Source of the DNA: Allochromatium tepidum | GTDB lineage: Bacteria; Pseudomonadota; Gammaproteobacteria; Chromatiales; Chromatiaceae | DNA length: 64,000 nt | NCBI RefSeq assembly: GCF_018409545.1 | Contig: NZ_AP024563.1 | Location: 1 to 64,000, forward strand | Direction of reading: 5' to 3' | Shown: positions 40,290-50,061 of the stretch, piece by piece | How positions within the stretch are numbered: the stretch's first letter is position 1 | How the letters are laid out: each line of letters opens with the position of its first letter | The notes under the pieces: model-generated | Told to the model about the DNA's origin: nothing | What the model saw: the letters and a program-made list of their open reading frames with translations, nothing else | Database searches by the model: none | Translations under genes and position numbers: made by a program

Positions 40290-41960
40290 TCAGTCGGCCG
40301 GACGGATGCTCCCCGGCGCCCAATCCGCATCGAAGGTCTCGCGCATCGAGCGGGCGACCGGATCGGCGTGCATCTGATCGACGGCGGCCTGTCGGCGCTC
40401 TCCGGCCTCGCGCGCGCGCCGTTGTGCCAGGGTCTCCTGCTCGGGGCGCGCGACCTTGATCTCCAGCTCGACCGAACGGCCGAGCGCCTGTTCGAGCGCG
40501 CTCTTCAGACGCTCCAGTGTGCTTGGAGTCCGCAGGCCGGCGGCCGTTGGATCGAGCTGGAGACTGAGCCGCCCGTCACTGTATCCGCAAAAGGCACAGT
40601 TATGAGCGAGCTGGTTGGCGATGCCGCCGATCGACAACTGCGCGACGAGTCGCTGCCAGTCGGCGGCGTTTTCGAGTGTCTTCGTGCCGGACTGGATGGG
40701 CGTCGGCTCTGTGGCTCCAGCGCGGGAGTCGGCCCGTGGCGGCGGTGGATCGGACGACTGAAGCGGAACGGGTCGCACGCCCGGTGTCGCTGGTGCGGCC
40801 TGGACGTTCGCTGCCGGCCGAGCGGCTGGAGTTCCATCCGCGCCGAACCGGGACGTTTCGACAGACCTCGCACCTGGGACCGGGCGAAAGGCGAGCGCGC
40901 GCAGCAGTACCATCTCCAGCCCGCCGCGCGGATCGGGCGCCAGCGGCAGGTCGGTCTGGCCGGTCAGGGCGATTTGATAGAAGAGCTGCACGTCCTCGGG
41001 GGCGAGCTGTTCGGCCAACGCCAGCAGTCGGACGCGATCGGGGTCGTCCTCGGCCAGGGTCTTGGGCACCTGCCGGATCAGCGCCAGCCGGTGCAGGAGT
41101 CCGATCAGCTCGCGCAGGAGCTCGGCGAAATCGGGCGTCATGGCCGCCGCACGCTCGACGACGCCCAGCACGGCGGCACCATCGCCGGCGGCCAGGGCAT
41201 CGAGGATGTCGAGCGCCAGATCGCCGCTCACGGTGCCGAGCATGGCGCGCGTCTCGGCCTCGACGACCCGTCCGCCGCCGAAGGCGATCGCCTGATCGAG
41301 CAGACTGAGCGCGTCGCGCAGACTGCCGTCGGCGGCACGCGCGAGTAAGGGCAGGGCGGCTAACTCGAACTCCAGTCCTTCCTGTTCAAGGACATAGCGG
41401 AGCCGGTCGACGATCTCGCCCGGCAGCAACCGGCGCAGATTGAGCTGGAGACAGCGCGAGAGCACCGTGACCGGGATCTTCTGCGGATCGGTGGTCGCGA
41501 GCAGGAACTTCACATGAGGCGGCGGCTCTTCGAGCGTCTTGAGCAGCGCATTGAAACTGTGGCCCGAGAACATGTGCACCTCGTCGATGAGGTACACCTT
41601 GAAGCGCGCCCGCGCCGGGGCATAGGGGACGTTTTCGAGCAGCTCGCGGGTCTGGTCGACCTTGGTGCGCGAGGCCGCATCGACTTCGAGCAGATCGACG
41701 AAACGCCCGCTGTCGATCTCACGACAGGCCGAGCAGACCCCGCAGGGATGGGAGCTGACGCCCTGCTCGCAGTTGAGCGCCTTGGACAGGATGCGCGCGA
41801 GTGTGGTCTTACCGACGCCGCGGGTGCCGGTGAACAGATAGGCGTGATGGAGCTGATCGCGGTCGAGTGCATTGGAGAGCGCGCGCACGACATGCTGCTG
41901 CCCGACCATATCGTCGAACGACCGGGGACGCCATTTGCGGGCAAGCACTTGATAGGACAT
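40290..41960 (-). CDS. dnaX: DNA polymerase III tau/gamma subunit
   Basis: Clamp-loader AAA+ ATPase of 556 residues. Walker A is GTRGVGKTT (45-53); a zinc module is formed by Cys64, Cys73, Cys76 and Cys79. The SRC motif and helical lid follow, then a Pro/Ala-rich linker (about 385-430) and a tau-type C-terminal domain (about 430-556). The ATG at 41960 gives MSYQVLARKWRPRSF. A promoter with an extended -10 sits only six bases ahead. I saw no obvious slippery A-run in the linker, so gamma production by frameshifting is not evident. Confidence 0.96.
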   Translation of the reverse strand: MSYQVLARKWRPRSFDDMVGQQHVVRALSNALDRDQLHHAYLFTGTRGVGKTTLARILSKALNCEQGVSSHPCGVCSACREIDSGRFVDLLEVDAASRTKVDQTRELLENVPYAPARARFKVYLIDEVHMFSGHSFNALLKTLEEPPPHVKFLLATTDPQKIPVTVLSRCLQLNLRRLLPGEIVDRLRYVLEQEGLEFELAALPLLARAADGSLRDALSLLDQAIAFGGGRVVEAETRAMLGTVSGDLALDILDALAAGDGAAVLGVVERAAAMTPDFAELLRELIGLLHRLALIRQVPKTLAEDDPDRVRLLALAEQLAPEDVQLFYQIALTGQTDLPLAPDPRGGLEMVLLRALAFRPVPGARSVETSRFGADGTPAARPAANVQAAPATPGVRPVPLQSSDPPPPRADSRAGATEPTPIQSGTKTLENAADWQRLVAQLSIGGIANQLAHNCAFCGYSDGRLSLQLDPTAAGLRTPSTLERLKSALEQALGRSVELEIKVARPEQETLAQRRAREAGERRQAAVDQMHADPVARSMRETFDADWAPGSIRPAD

Positions 41961-41966
41961 GGCGCG

Positions 41967-41975
41967 ATTATATCA
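41967..41975 (-). promoter_or_regulatory. Extended -10 promoter abutting dnaX
   Basis: On the minus strand TGATATAAT is followed by CGCGCC and then the dnaX ATG. TATAAT is a perfect -10, and the TGn in front makes it an extended -10. A transcript start at the usual seven bases downstream would fall on the A of the ATG, predicting a leaderless mRNA. No good -35 is seen. Confidence 0.6.
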
Positions 41976-42035
41976 GTCCGGACCTGGACGGCGTGGGGAA
42001 TCGCGGGCAGAGGGCGAAGAACGGCGTACGGGGGC

Positions 42036-42148
42036 GGCGACCCGCGCCAGCCGCACCCCGGCACACGACTCCGCCGCTGCGGCTGCTCCCTTCCGGGCCT
42101 GACCGGGTTCACGGCTTCACGTTGCGAGGGGACCGGCGTGGGCCACCA
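42036..42148 (-). ncRNA. ffs: Signal recognition particle 4.5S RNA
   Basis: On the minus strand the sequence contains GGTCAGGCCCGGAAGGGAGC, the Ffh-binding apical loop region of bacterial SRP RNA (E. coli GGTCAGGTCCGGAAGGAAGC). It is followed by the expected GTGTGCCGGG. Flanking arms around CCACGCCGG and CTGGCGCGG pair to close one long hairpin of roughly 110 bases. The location next to dnaX is common. The exact ends are estimated. Confidence 0.92.
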
Positions 42149-42299
42149 TGACGGTCGCTCGGCGACGGGTGCCGCCGGAGCGAGCGCGGAGATTAGCAGA
42201 GACGTCCCTGGAACACAAACGATCCGGGGCAGGGTCGGCCAGCAAGCATCGAGGTTCAGGGGATCGACGCAGGTCGCCGCCGACGTGGGCGGCGACCGC

Positions 42300-43367
42300 T
42301 CAAGCCAGGACGTGCGCCAAGGCGTCGCGATCGAACTCGCTGGTGACGACGGCCTCGCCGAGCTGCCTGAGCAGCACCAGGCGTAACCGGCCGGCGAGCA
42401 CCTTCTTATCCACGGCCATGAGTTCCAGCATCCGTTCGGGGGCGAGATTCTCCGGGCGTGCGGTCGGCAGGCCGGCACCGGCGATCAGGCGGTGGGTGCG
42501 CTCGACCTCGGCCTCGGTCAGCCGGCCGAGCCGTGCCGAGAGCGCGGCGGCCAGACAGATGCCCGCGCCGACCGCCTCGCCGTGCAGCCATTCGCCATAG
42601 CCGACGCCGGTCTCGATGGCGTGACCGAAGGTGTGACCGAGATTGAGCAGGGCGCGGCTACCGGACTCGAACTCGTCCTCGGCGACGATCTGCGCCTTGA
42701 CCTCACACGAGCGCTGGATGGCGTGGGCCAGGGCGTCGGGATCGCGCGACATCAGCCCGGTCATGTGGCATTCGAGCCAGTCGAGAAATTCGGCGTCGCG
42801 AATGAAGCCGTATTTGAGCACCTCGGCCAGTCCGGCCGAGAGTTCGCGCTGGGGCAGGGTGCCGAGGGTATCGGTATCGGCGATGACGGCGCGCGGCTGA
42901 TGGAAGGCGCCGATCATGTTCTTGCCGGCGGGGTGATTGATGCCGGTCTTGCCGCCGACCGAGGAATCGACCTGGGCCAGGAGCGTGGTCGGAACCTGGA
43001 TGAAGTCGACCCCGCGCTGATAGCAGGCCGCCGCGAAGCCGGCCATGTCGCCGACCACGCCGCCGCCGAGTGCGATCAGGGTGCAGTCGCGCGCGAAACG
43101 CTCGGCGAGCAGTGCATCGAAGATCCGGTTCCAGACTTCGAGCGTTTTGTAGACCTCGCCGTCGGGCAGGATGATTTCGCGGACATGGAGTCCGTCGAAG
43201 GCTTGGCGGACAGACGCCAGGTAGAGTGGGGCGACCGTCTCGTTGGTGACGATCATGATCTGCGAGCCGCGCAGATGGGGGCGGTAGAGATCGGGATCGC
43301 TCAGCAGACCGGAACCGATGTGGATGGGGTAGCTGCGCGCCCCGAGTTCGACGGTCAGGGTTCGCAT
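42300..43367 (-). CDS. aroB: 3-dehydroquinate synthase
   Basis: AroB converts DAHP to 3-dehydroquinate in the shikimate pathway. It has 355 residues with an NAD-binding region ([17 protein letters not shown]), the active-site [20 protein letters not shown] and the zinc histidines ([24 protein letters not shown]). The ATG at 43367 gives [15 protein letters not shown]. aroK lies just upstream, two bases apart, and both follow pilQ. Confidence 0.97.
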   Translation of the reverse strand: MRTLTVELGARSYPIHIGSGLLSDPDLYRPHLRGSQIMIVTNETVAPLYLASVRQAFDGLHVREIILPDGEVYKTLEVWNRIFDALLAERFARDCTLIALGGGVVGDMAGFAAACYQRGVDFIQVPTTLLAQVDSSVGGKTGINHPAGKNMIGAFHQPRAVIADTDTLGTLPQRELSAGLAEVLKYGFIRDAEFLDWLECHMTGLMSRDPDALAHAIQRSCEVKAQIVAEDEFESGSRALLNLGHTFGHAIETGVGYGEWLHGEAVGAGICLAAALSARLGRLTEAEVERTHRLIAGAGLPTARPENLAPERMLELMAVDKKVLAGRLRLVLLRQLGEAVVTSEFDRDALAHVLA

Positions 43368-43369
43368 GG

Positions 43370-43894
43370 TCAGACGTCCTCGGATTCGAGCCGGCGGCAG
43401 ATCTCCTTGACCACCGAGCTGGTGCCGCGTTTCTCGGTCGAGACCACGAGATCGGCGACTTGACGGTAGAGCGGTTCGCGTTCGGCCATGATCTCGCGCA
43501 GACGCTCGAGCGGGTCTTCGGTTTCGAGCAGGGGGCGGTTGCGATCGCGGGCGGTGCGGGCGTATTGCTGCTCGGGGCTGCAATGCAGGTAGATGACCAC
43601 GCCGCGCGCGGAGAGATCCTGGCGGTTCTCCGGGCTCAGCACGGCACCGCCGCCGGTGGCGAGGACGATCCGCTCCTCGGCGACCAGTTCCTCGATGACC
43701 TGACGCTCGCGGGCGCGAAAGCCGGATTCGCCTTCGAACTCGAAGATGGTGGGGATGTCGACACCCGTTCGGCGCTGGATCTCGTGGTCGCTGTCCTTGA
43801 AGGTGTAGGACAGCGCCTCGGCCAGTTGGCGTCCGACGGTACTCTTGCCGGCGCCCATCGGGCCGACGATGAAGATGTTCTGTGCACGTAACAT
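43370..43894 (-). CDS. aroK: Shikimate kinase
   Basis: AroK phosphorylates shikimate. It has 174 residues with a P-loop GPMGAGKST (11-19), substrate-site [17 protein letters not shown] and ATGGGAV, and the lid arginines in [10 protein letters not shown]. The start at 43894 fits the family ([14 protein letters not shown]); an upstream ATG at 43942 adds an unrelated leader. The pilQ-aroK-aroB order is conserved in gammaproteobacteria. Confidence 0.97.
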   Translation of the reverse strand: MLRAQNIFIVGPMGAGKSTVGRQLAEALSYTFKDSDHEIQRRTGVDIPTIFEFEGESGFRARERQVIEELVAEERIVLATGGGAVLSPENRQDLSARGVVIYLHCSPEQQYARTARDRNRPLLETEDPLERLREIMAEREPLYRQVADLVVSTEKRGTSSVVKEICRRLESEDV

Positions 43895-43972
43895 GGAGAG
43901 AGGTATGCCGGATTTTGGGCGCTTAGGCAAGGCCGGAGACAAGGGTGACTCGATTCGATGGGGACATGGATC

Positions 43973-46333
43973 TCATCGCTCGACCAAGTCGGTCTTCAGG
44001 ATCTTGGGCGTCACGAAGATCAGCAGTTCCTTATTGGAGTCCTGGCGAGCCGCTTGCTTAAATAGACGACCCAATACTGGAACATCACCGAGCCAAGGTA
44101 CCTGTTCCTTGCTAAAGGTTTTTTCACGCTCAAAAACACCTCCAAGCACAACGGTTTCGCCATTATCAACCAGTACATTTGTCTTCACTGATCGCGTATC
44201 TATTGGCGGAGTGCCCGCAACACTACGCGACCAATCCGGGTTGTCTTTATTGACTTCCAAATCCATGATGATTCGATCATCAGGCGTGATTTGAGGGGTG
44301 ACATCAAGCTGTAGAACGGCTTCCTTGAAAGCTACAGAGGTTGCGCCGCTAGATCCACCTGTCTGCTGTTGATAAGGTATTTCGGTTCCAACCTTGATCG
44401 TTGCTTTGTTTTTGTCCGATGTGATGACACGGGGGCTTGAAATGATTTCGCCGCGCCCCTCGCGCTGCATGGCGGAAAGTTCTAACTGAATCAAATACGA
44501 ACCGACTTTTCCAATCAAAAAATCGATTGATCCTGACGCCGCTTGTTGAATGGTTGTTGCTGGCAGATTTGTGATAAGCGTTGCATTTCCATCATCATCT
44601 TTTAGAGTGGAATTGTAAGATGTGCCTGTGCTCGTATTAAGGCCGAAGGGGCCGGAATCATAATCTCCGACAGCCAAAACTCCATTTTGACCACCACCGA
44701 TCAGAACTTCATTGCCACCAACGCTTCCCAGCGAACCTGAAGCCCCGAAGCGCACGCCGAGATCACGAGCAAAGCTATTGCTTGCTATGACGACACGCGA
44801 CTCGATCATGACTTGGCGCACGGCGACATCGAGCAGGTTGACGACCCGACGCACTTCTTCGAGTGCGGTCAGCGTGTCTTGCACGATCAAGGTATTGGTC
44901 CGCTCATCGAAGCTCAGGGAACCACGCGGCGACAGGATGCCACGCTCCGAAACTCCCGCCGCCGCCGCGGCCCGAGCCAGACCGGAATCCCCAACCTGAT
45001 CACGCCGCGTCGCCGAACCGGTTTGACGAGCACCCGGCGATGCCTGACCAGAGGAAGCAGCACGCCCCGCTCCGCTCAGAACAGCCGCGATGTCGGCGGC
45101 CTTGGCATAATTGACCTGGATGAACTCGGTACGCAGCGGCGCCAGTTCCTCGATCTTCTGCATCGATTCCATTTCGAGCTGCTCCTGAGCCGCAAGCTCC
45201 TGCGCCGGAGCCACCATCATGACATTGCCGTTGCGACGCATCGCCAATCCCTTGGTCTTGAGGATGATGTCGAGCGCCTGATCCCAGGGGACGTTCTTCA
45301 GGCGCAGTGTGATGTTGCCGCCGACACTGTCACTGGCCACCAGATTGAGATCGGTGAAATCGGCCAGCACCTGCAACACCGCCCGGACCTCGATGTCCTG
45401 GAAATTCAGCGAAAGACGCTCGCCATCGTAGACGACCTTCTGACGTGCGATCTCCTCTTTCTCCGCCGCCGTCAGCGCCCTGAAATCGAGCGTGAACAGC
45501 TCATCGGTCTGATAGGCCATGTAGTCGAAATCGCCCTGAGTCTGGACCTCGATCTCGACGTTGGCGCCATTCGGACGCGACTCGATCAGCGTCACGGGCG
45601 TAGCGAAGTCGACGACATCGAGCCGACGATACAGCCGCTGCGGCAGCGAGGTGTGATAGAGATCGACATAGACCCGGCTGGCCTGTTCGCGCACAGCGAC
45701 CCGAGTATCGGCGCTCGGCAGCCGAATGACGACCCGACCCTCACCGGTCGAGCCGCGCCGGAAATCGATGTCGCGCACCGCCGGTCCCGCACCGGCGGTC
45801 TGACGCGACCGGGGCGGCTGACTCCAGGCGCGTGCCTCGGCCCGCGCGGCGGTCTGCACCGCTTGCGCGGCGGCGGGAGCCGGAGCCGGCGTCGACGCGG
45901 TGCGCCCCTGAGCCGCGACCTTGATCGTGATCTGGTTGCCCGAGGTACTGACGTCATAGGGCACAGGATCGGTGAGATTCAGCACCACGCGGGTGCGTCC
46001 GCCGGCCTCGACCGCGACCAGACTATGCACGGGACCGAGTCCGATCGGAACCGACTTGCTCGCGAGTCGACTGTTCACGCCCGGCAGATCCATGGCGATG
46101 CGCGCGGGCGACTCGGTCGCAAATGTCTGGGGTTGAGCGACAGGACCATTCAGGTTCAACTGGATCTGGACCTGATTACCCGGAAGGGCCGAAAATTGCA
46201 CGTCCTGTAGATCAGCCGCCGGCGTCGGCATGGCCAGGGCCATCAGCAGCATGGATGCCATCCGGGAACGCACGCGCTCCCCCTTTGAACGATCGACTCC
46301 GACCGCACGATCTCTCTGACACGGGCTGTTCAT
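43973..46333 (-). CDS. pilQ: Type IV pilus secretin PilQ
   Basis: Outer-membrane secretin through which type IV pili exit, 786 residues. A signal peptide (about residues 20-40) precedes two AMIN domains (about 42-260), a secretin N-domain/STN (about 300-400), an N1 domain and the C-terminal secretin channel (about 520-780) with VPWLGDVPVLGRLF near the end. GGAGG precedes the ATG at 46333. The part from about 44030 to 44795 (residues about 513-767) has visibly lower G+C and different codon choice from the rest of the gene. For example, 44221-44280 has 26 G or C in 60, against 36 in 60 at 44881-44940. Confidence 0.97.
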   Translation of the reverse strand: MNSPCQRDRAVGVDRSKGERVRSRMASMLLMALAMPTPAADLQDVQFSALPGNQVQIQLNLNGPVAQPQTFATESPARIAMDLPGVNSRLASKSVPIGLGPVHSLVAVEAGGRTRVVLNLTDPVPYDVSTSGNQITIKVAAQGRTASTPAPAPAAAQAVQTAARAEARAWSQPPRSRQTAGAGPAVRDIDFRRGSTGEGRVVIRLPSADTRVAVREQASRVYVDLYHTSLPQRLYRRLDVVDFATPVTLIESRPNGANVEIEVQTQGDFDYMAYQTDELFTLDFRALTAAEKEEIARQKVVYDGERLSLNFQDIEVRAVLQVLADFTDLNLVASDSVGGNITLRLKNVPWDQALDIILKTKGLAMRRNGNVMMVAPAQELAAQEQLEMESMQKIEELAPLRTEFIQVNYAKAADIAAVLSGAGRAASSGQASPGARQTGSATRRDQVGDSGLARAAAAAGVSERGILSPRGSLSFDERTNTLIVQDTLTALEEVRRVVNLLDVAVRQVMIESRVVIASNSFARDLGVRFGASGSLGSVGGNEVLIGGGQNGVLAVGDYDSGPFGLNTSTGTSYNSTLKDDDGNATLITNLPATTIQQAASGSIDFLIGKVGSYLIQLELSAMQREGRGEIISSPRVITSDKNKATIKVGTEIPYQQQTGGSSGATSVAFKEAVLQLDVTPQITPDDRIIMDLEVNKDNPDWSRSVAGTPPIDTRSVKTNVLVDNGETVVLGGVFEREKTFSKEQVPWLGDVPVLGRLFKQAARQDSNKELLIFVTPKILKTDLVER

Positions 46334-46352
46334 GTGGTCCCCCTCCAGGATC

Positions 46353-46871
46353 TCATTTACTCAACGCCACCGAGGCCGCGCGCTCGCGCCATTTGCCGGG
46401 GGCGTCGGAGACGATTTCGTTCAATTGAATCGCGTCCAGGCCGATCGAAATGATCTGACCATGATTCTGTCCCATGTAATTGCCGACCGTAACACGATGC
46501 ACGACCCCTTCCTTGGTGCGGATCAGGCCCCAGCGCGTACCGTCCTGCTCGAGCGTACCGACCATGCGCAGCGAGTCCAGCGGATAGCTTTCGAGTTCTT
46601 CCCTGGGCCGGTTGGGATCCGGCGCCGGACCGTCATCGGTCGCCGCCATCTGCTCGGGTTCGGACTGCACATCGGAGTGGAAGGGATCGCGCCGCTCGCC
46701 CGGCTCATAGACGAAGGTCTCGGGTGGCTCGAGTACGGGCAGCGGCTCGATAGGACCGGGCGGACGCGCATTGACCTGGCGCACATAGGACTGGAGATCA
46801 CTCATGTCGTGAGAGCCGCAGCCGGCGAGCAGCAGGGCGACGGACAGCCATAGGAGTCGATGTGTGATCAT
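46353..46871 (-). CDS. pilP: Type IV pilus lipoprotein PilP
   Basis: Inner-membrane-anchored lipoprotein of 172 residues that links the PilMNO alignment complex to PilQ. A lipobox LLLAGC near residue 18 precedes a disordered Pro-rich stretch. The C-terminal beta-domain follows (SLRMVGTLEQDGTRWGLIRT, VHRVTVGNYMGQNHGQI). The ATG at 46871 overlaps the pilO stop (TGATG). Confidence 0.96.
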   Translation of the reverse strand: MITHRLLWLSVALLLAGCGSHDMSDLQSYVRQVNARPPGPIEPLPVLEPPETFVYEPGERRDPFHSDVQSEPEQMAATDDGPAPDPNRPREELESYPLDSLRMVGTLEQDGTRWGLIRTKEGVVHRVTVGNYMGQNHGQIISIGLDAIQLNEIVSDAPGKWRERAASVALSK

Positions 46872-47470
46872 CACTTCGTCTCCTCTTCCATATAGCGATA
46901 GGTCTTGACCGTGGCCTCCAGGGCAATCGGCTCACCCGCCGTGCCTTGCCCGCTCCCCCCGGAGATCTGCACGTTGTGGATGGTGACGATACGCGGCAGG
47001 GCCGCCAGCCCGCTGACGAACCGTCCGAAATCGTGATAGTTGCCGCGCACCCGGACGCGGATCGGCAGCTCGGCATAGAACTCACGCGCGATCTCGTTCT
47101 CGGGCTGGAAGAGTTCGAACTCCAGTCCATTGGCCAATCCCGTCTGCGAGACGTCGACGAGCAACGCGGCGACCTCGGTGCGATTGGGCAACTGCTTGAG
47201 CATGGCCCCGAAGGACTCCTGCATCTCGGCGAGCTGATCGCGATAGGCTTGCAGGTTCGCGGCCTTCTGCTGTTTGGTCTGTAGGCTGGTGCGCAGATCC
47301 TGTTCGGTCCTCTGCTCCTGGGCGAGCCGTTCGAGCTGACCGCTGGTGTCGTAATAGTAGGCCAGACCGCCGAGGACGACGCAGGCGATCAGGATGGCGA
47401 CCGCCTTGATCGGGGCAGGCCATTCACCGAAGCTGTTCAGATCGAGTTGGTTGAGTTCGTTGAGATCCAT
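46871..47470 (-). CDS. pilO: Type IV pilus assembly protein PilO
   Basis: Bitopic inner-membrane protein of 199 residues, partner of PilN. One membrane helix (about 22-40), a coiled coil (about 45-105) and a periplasmic ferredoxin-like domain (VRVRGNYHDFGRFVSGLAAL) are visible. It is the third gene of pilMNOPQ and overlaps pilP. Confidence 0.96.
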   Translation of the reverse strand: MDLNELNQLDLNSFGEWPAPIKAVAILIACVVLGGLAYYYDTSGQLERLAQEQRTEQDLRTSLQTKQQKAANLQAYRDQLAEMQESFGAMLKQLPNRTEVAALLVDVSQTGLANGLEFELFQPENEIAREFYAELPIRVRVRGNYHDFGRFVSGLAALPRIVTIHNVQISGGSGQGTAGEPIALEATVKTYRYMEEETK

Positions 47471-47525
47471 GACGTCGGCTCCCGCGCGGATGGCTGTTTG
47501 ACTCGCCCGGATGGAGGTTGCGGTC

Positions 47526-48098
47526 CTAACCGGCCGGCTTCGGGGCCGAAGCCTTTTTCGGTGTGACCTGACTGAACGAGAGACGGAAATGACTGAGCCC
47601 GGTCCCCGTCTTGTCCTTGTTCTCGATCAGCATGAGGCGCGGCTGACCAATGGATTGCGAACCCTCGATCCGGCGCATGAAGGCCGAGACGCGCGCATTC
47701 GATTGAGCACGCCCTTCGAGTGTGACGGTGCGTTCCGACTGTTCCAGCTTGGTCAGATAGACCCCCTCGGGCAGCGCCGTCACCAGTTCGTCGAAGAGGC
47801 GCACGATCTCAGGCCGGCTCTTCTGCAGACGCTGGATGATGTCCATGCGCGCCAGCAGGTCGGCCTTGGTCTTCTCGATCTCCGCGATCTCCTTGATCTT
47901 GCGGTCGAGCGCGGCGATCTCGGTCTTGAGATATTGATTGCGCGCCTGCTGACCGCTGATCCGGTCCTCGAAATAGAAATGCACCAGTGCGACGGCCACG
48001 GCGGTCAGACCGAGCGCGATCCCCAGGGCCGTCAGGAATTCCTGCCGGCGTTGCTGACGCGCCGCCTCGCGCCAGGGAAGCAGGTTGATGCGTGCCAT
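47526..48098 (-). CDS. pilN: Type IV pilus assembly protein PilN
   Basis: Bitopic membrane protein of 190 residues. The conserved cytoplasmic start MARINLLPWREAARQQRR binds PilM. A membrane helix (about 25-43), a coiled coil (about 50-95) and a periplasmic domain follow. The ATG overlaps the pilM stop (TGATG). Confidence 0.97.
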   Translation of the reverse strand: MARINLLPWREAARQQRRQEFLTALGIALGLTAVAVALVHFYFEDRISGQQARNQYLKTEIAALDRKIKEIAEIEKTKADLLARMDIIQRLQKSRPEIVRLFDELVTALPEGVYLTKLEQSERTVTLEGRAQSNARVSAFMRRIEGSQSIGQPRLMLIENKDKTGTGLSHFRLSFSQVTPKKASAPKPAG

Positions 48099-49159
48099 CA
48101 GTCGAACCCTCGCAAGGCCAGGCCGACGGCCACCATCATTCCCGGCGCCTCTCGCATGAGTGACTTGGAATTGACGCGAGACGCGAACGACATCTGGCTG
48201 AATGGATTGGCGACCGTGGTGGGGATCCTGAGCCGCTCCTCCACCAGGGCATCGACTCCCGGAATGCCGGCCGAGCCGCCGGCCAGGAGTATCCGGTCGA
48301 CACGGCTGAAGGTCGTCCCGGAATAGAAGAACTGGAGCGCCCGTCCGATCTGCAGGGCCAGGGCCTCCTTGAATGGGTTGAGCACATCGATCTCATAGGT
48401 GTCGGCGACATCGCCGTCGCGGATCTTCTGCGCGGACTGTTCGTCCGTGAGACCATAACGGCGCCGCACCTCTTCTCTGAGTTGCCGGCCGCCGAAATTC
48501 TGCTCGCGCGTGTACATGATCCGCCCCTCGCTGAACACGTGGAGCGTGGTGGTGGACGCCCCCACGTCCACGATGCCCAGGATGGGCGCCTCCTTGCCGT
48601 CCAGGAACATCGAACAGGCATGCTCCATGGCATAGGCCTCGACGTCGACCACCAGAGGCGTGAGTCCGGCGATCTCCAGGACACTGATGCGATCGTCGAC
48701 GTTCTCGCGCCGCGAGGCGGCCAGCAACACCTCGACGAGCGCCGGATCGCTGGGCGAGGGGCCGAGGACGCTGAAATCGAGGTTGACCTCTTCGAGCGGA
48801 TAGGGGATGTATTGGTCGGCTTCGAGCTGGATCTGGCTCTCCATCTCGGCGTCCTTGAGTGCGGCGGGCATATTGATGACCTTGGTGATGACCAAGGATC
48901 CCGCGAGGGCGACGGCTGCCCGCTTGGTCTTGGCGCCCGACCTGATCAGCGCGCGTCGGATGCCGTCGCCGACCACCTCGTGTTCGACGATCTTCTTCTC
49001 CACGATGGCCGTGCCCGGAAGCGGCTCGATCGCATAGTGCTCGACCCGAAAGCGTGGTACGGGCGTCGTGGCGGTCCGCGACAGTTCGATCAACTTGATG
49101 GCTGTCGTACCGATGTCGATCCCCAGGAGCGGACTGTTCTTGCGCGTGAGGCCAAACAT
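48098..49159 (-). CDS. pilM: Type IV pilus assembly ATPase PilM
   Basis: Actin-like cytoplasmic protein of 353 residues that binds the PilN tail. Nucleotide-binding motifs are LLGIDIGTTAIKLIEL at the N-terminus, LGIVDVGASTTTLHVF in the centre and RILLAGGSAGIPGVD. The C-terminal LALRGFD is typical. It is the first gene of the pilMNOPQ operon, with a clear promoter about 95 bases upstream. Confidence 0.97.
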   Translation of the reverse strand: MFGLTRKNSPLLGIDIGTTAIKLIELSRTATTPVPRFRVEHYAIEPLPGTAIVEKKIVEHEVVGDGIRRALIRSGAKTKRAAVALAGSLVITKVINMPAALKDAEMESQIQLEADQYIPYPLEEVNLDFSVLGPSPSDPALVEVLLAASRRENVDDRISVLEIAGLTPLVVDVEAYAMEHACSMFLDGKEAPILGIVDVGASTTTLHVFSEGRIMYTREQNFGGRQLREEVRRRYGLTDEQSAQKIRDGDVADTYEIDVLNPFKEALALQIGRALQFFYSGTTFSRVDRILLAGGSAGIPGVDALVEERLRIPTTVANPFSQMSFASRVNSKSLMREAPGMMVAVGLALRGFD

Positions 49160-49253
49160 AGTGATCTCGCTGGTCGTGTCCGTCGCGAAGTGGATGATCG
49201 TACAGACGCGTAACGGTTATGAAGATACCAAGGTTCGAGAAATACCGCGACTC

Positions 49254-49281
49254 ATTATAGACACATCCGCCCCGATGTCGA
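49254..49281 (-). promoter_or_regulatory. Sigma-70 promoter of pilMNOPQ
   Basis: Minus strand: TCGACA (49281-49276) and TATAAT (49259-49254) are separated by 16 bases. The -10 is perfect and the -35 has one mismatch to TTGACA. This predicts a leader of about 90 bases before pilM. Confidence 0.7.
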
Positions 49282-49440
49282 TTCCGTTGTCGAGGCCGTA
49301 TCCGAGTACGTTAAACTCGATCCATCAGTCAGTTAGGCGCGTATGGCCGAGGCTCCTGCAATTTTTTCGCTGCGACGCCCGCTCCCGCCTTGACAGGAAT
49401 ACCAACTGTTGCACGAAAACGACACGCTGGAGGTCGCCCG

Positions 49441-50049
49441 ATGCCCAATCCCGATCGCTCGAACAGCCGACGCGAACACCTGGCCTACGAGGCCGCGCGC
49501 ATCATGGTCGAGCAGGGGCTGACCGACTTCGAGTCGGCACGACGCAAGGCCGCCGAGCGCACGGGCATCTCGGATCGGCGTCAGTGGCCCTCGAACGAAG
49601 TGCTCAAGGAGGCGGTCCTCGCGCAACGCCGGCTGTTCCAGGGCGCGGAGCACGGTCACGAGAGCCGTCTGCTCAAACACGAGGCCGTGCAGGCGATGCG
49701 GATGCTGTCGGAGTTCGAGCCGCGCCTGATCGGCCTGGCGCTGCACGGGGTGGCGGATCGGCAGCATGGCGTGGAGCTGTTCCTGTTCGCCGACCGACCT
49801 GAGGATGTGCTCTTCAAACTCGCCGACCAGGGCATCCCCTGGCGCGAGGGCGAACGCACACTGCGCTATGCGGGCGGGCAGCGCAAGGTCCATCCCGCCT
49901 TTGGATTCCTGGCCGGCGGGATTCCGGTCGAATTGATCGTGCTGTCGCCGCGCGCCCGTCGTCAGCCGCCGCTCGATCCCGTCACGGACCGGCCCAGTCT
50001 GGGCGCGGATCTCGCGGATGTGGAGCGGATGCTGAACGAGGGGGCTTGA
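49441..50049 (+). CDS. Conserved hypothetical protein
   Basis: A soluble protein of 202 residues I do not recognise with certainty. The N-terminal third is a helical, charged region (REHLAYEAARIMVEQGLTDF, ESARRKAAERTGI) of a kind seen upstream of many gammaproteobacterial genes. The C-terminal part looks like a small alpha/beta domain (LIGLALHGVADRQHGVELFL) that might be nucleotidyltransferase-like. GGAGG lies seven bases before the ATG. It is divergent from pilM and convergent with gltA, and is the only plus-strand gene between 36.7 and 58.5 kb. Confidence 0.82.
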   Translation: MPNPDRSNSRREHLAYEAARIMVEQGLTDFESARRKAAERTGISDRRQWPSNEVLKEAVLAQRRLFQGAEHGHESRLLKHEAVQAMRMLSEFEPRLIGLALHGVADRQHGVELFLFADRPEDVLFKLADQGIPWREGERTLRYAGGQRKVHPAFGFLAGGIPVELIVLSPRARRQPPLDPVTDRPSLGADLADVERMLNEGA

Positions 50050-50061
50050 ATCGCGCCGGCG

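Noticed and set aside
44813-46210. Long plus-strand open frame opposite pilQ
   Set aside because: It is antisense to the AMIN and STN domains, with His/Arg/Asp-rich shadow composition.
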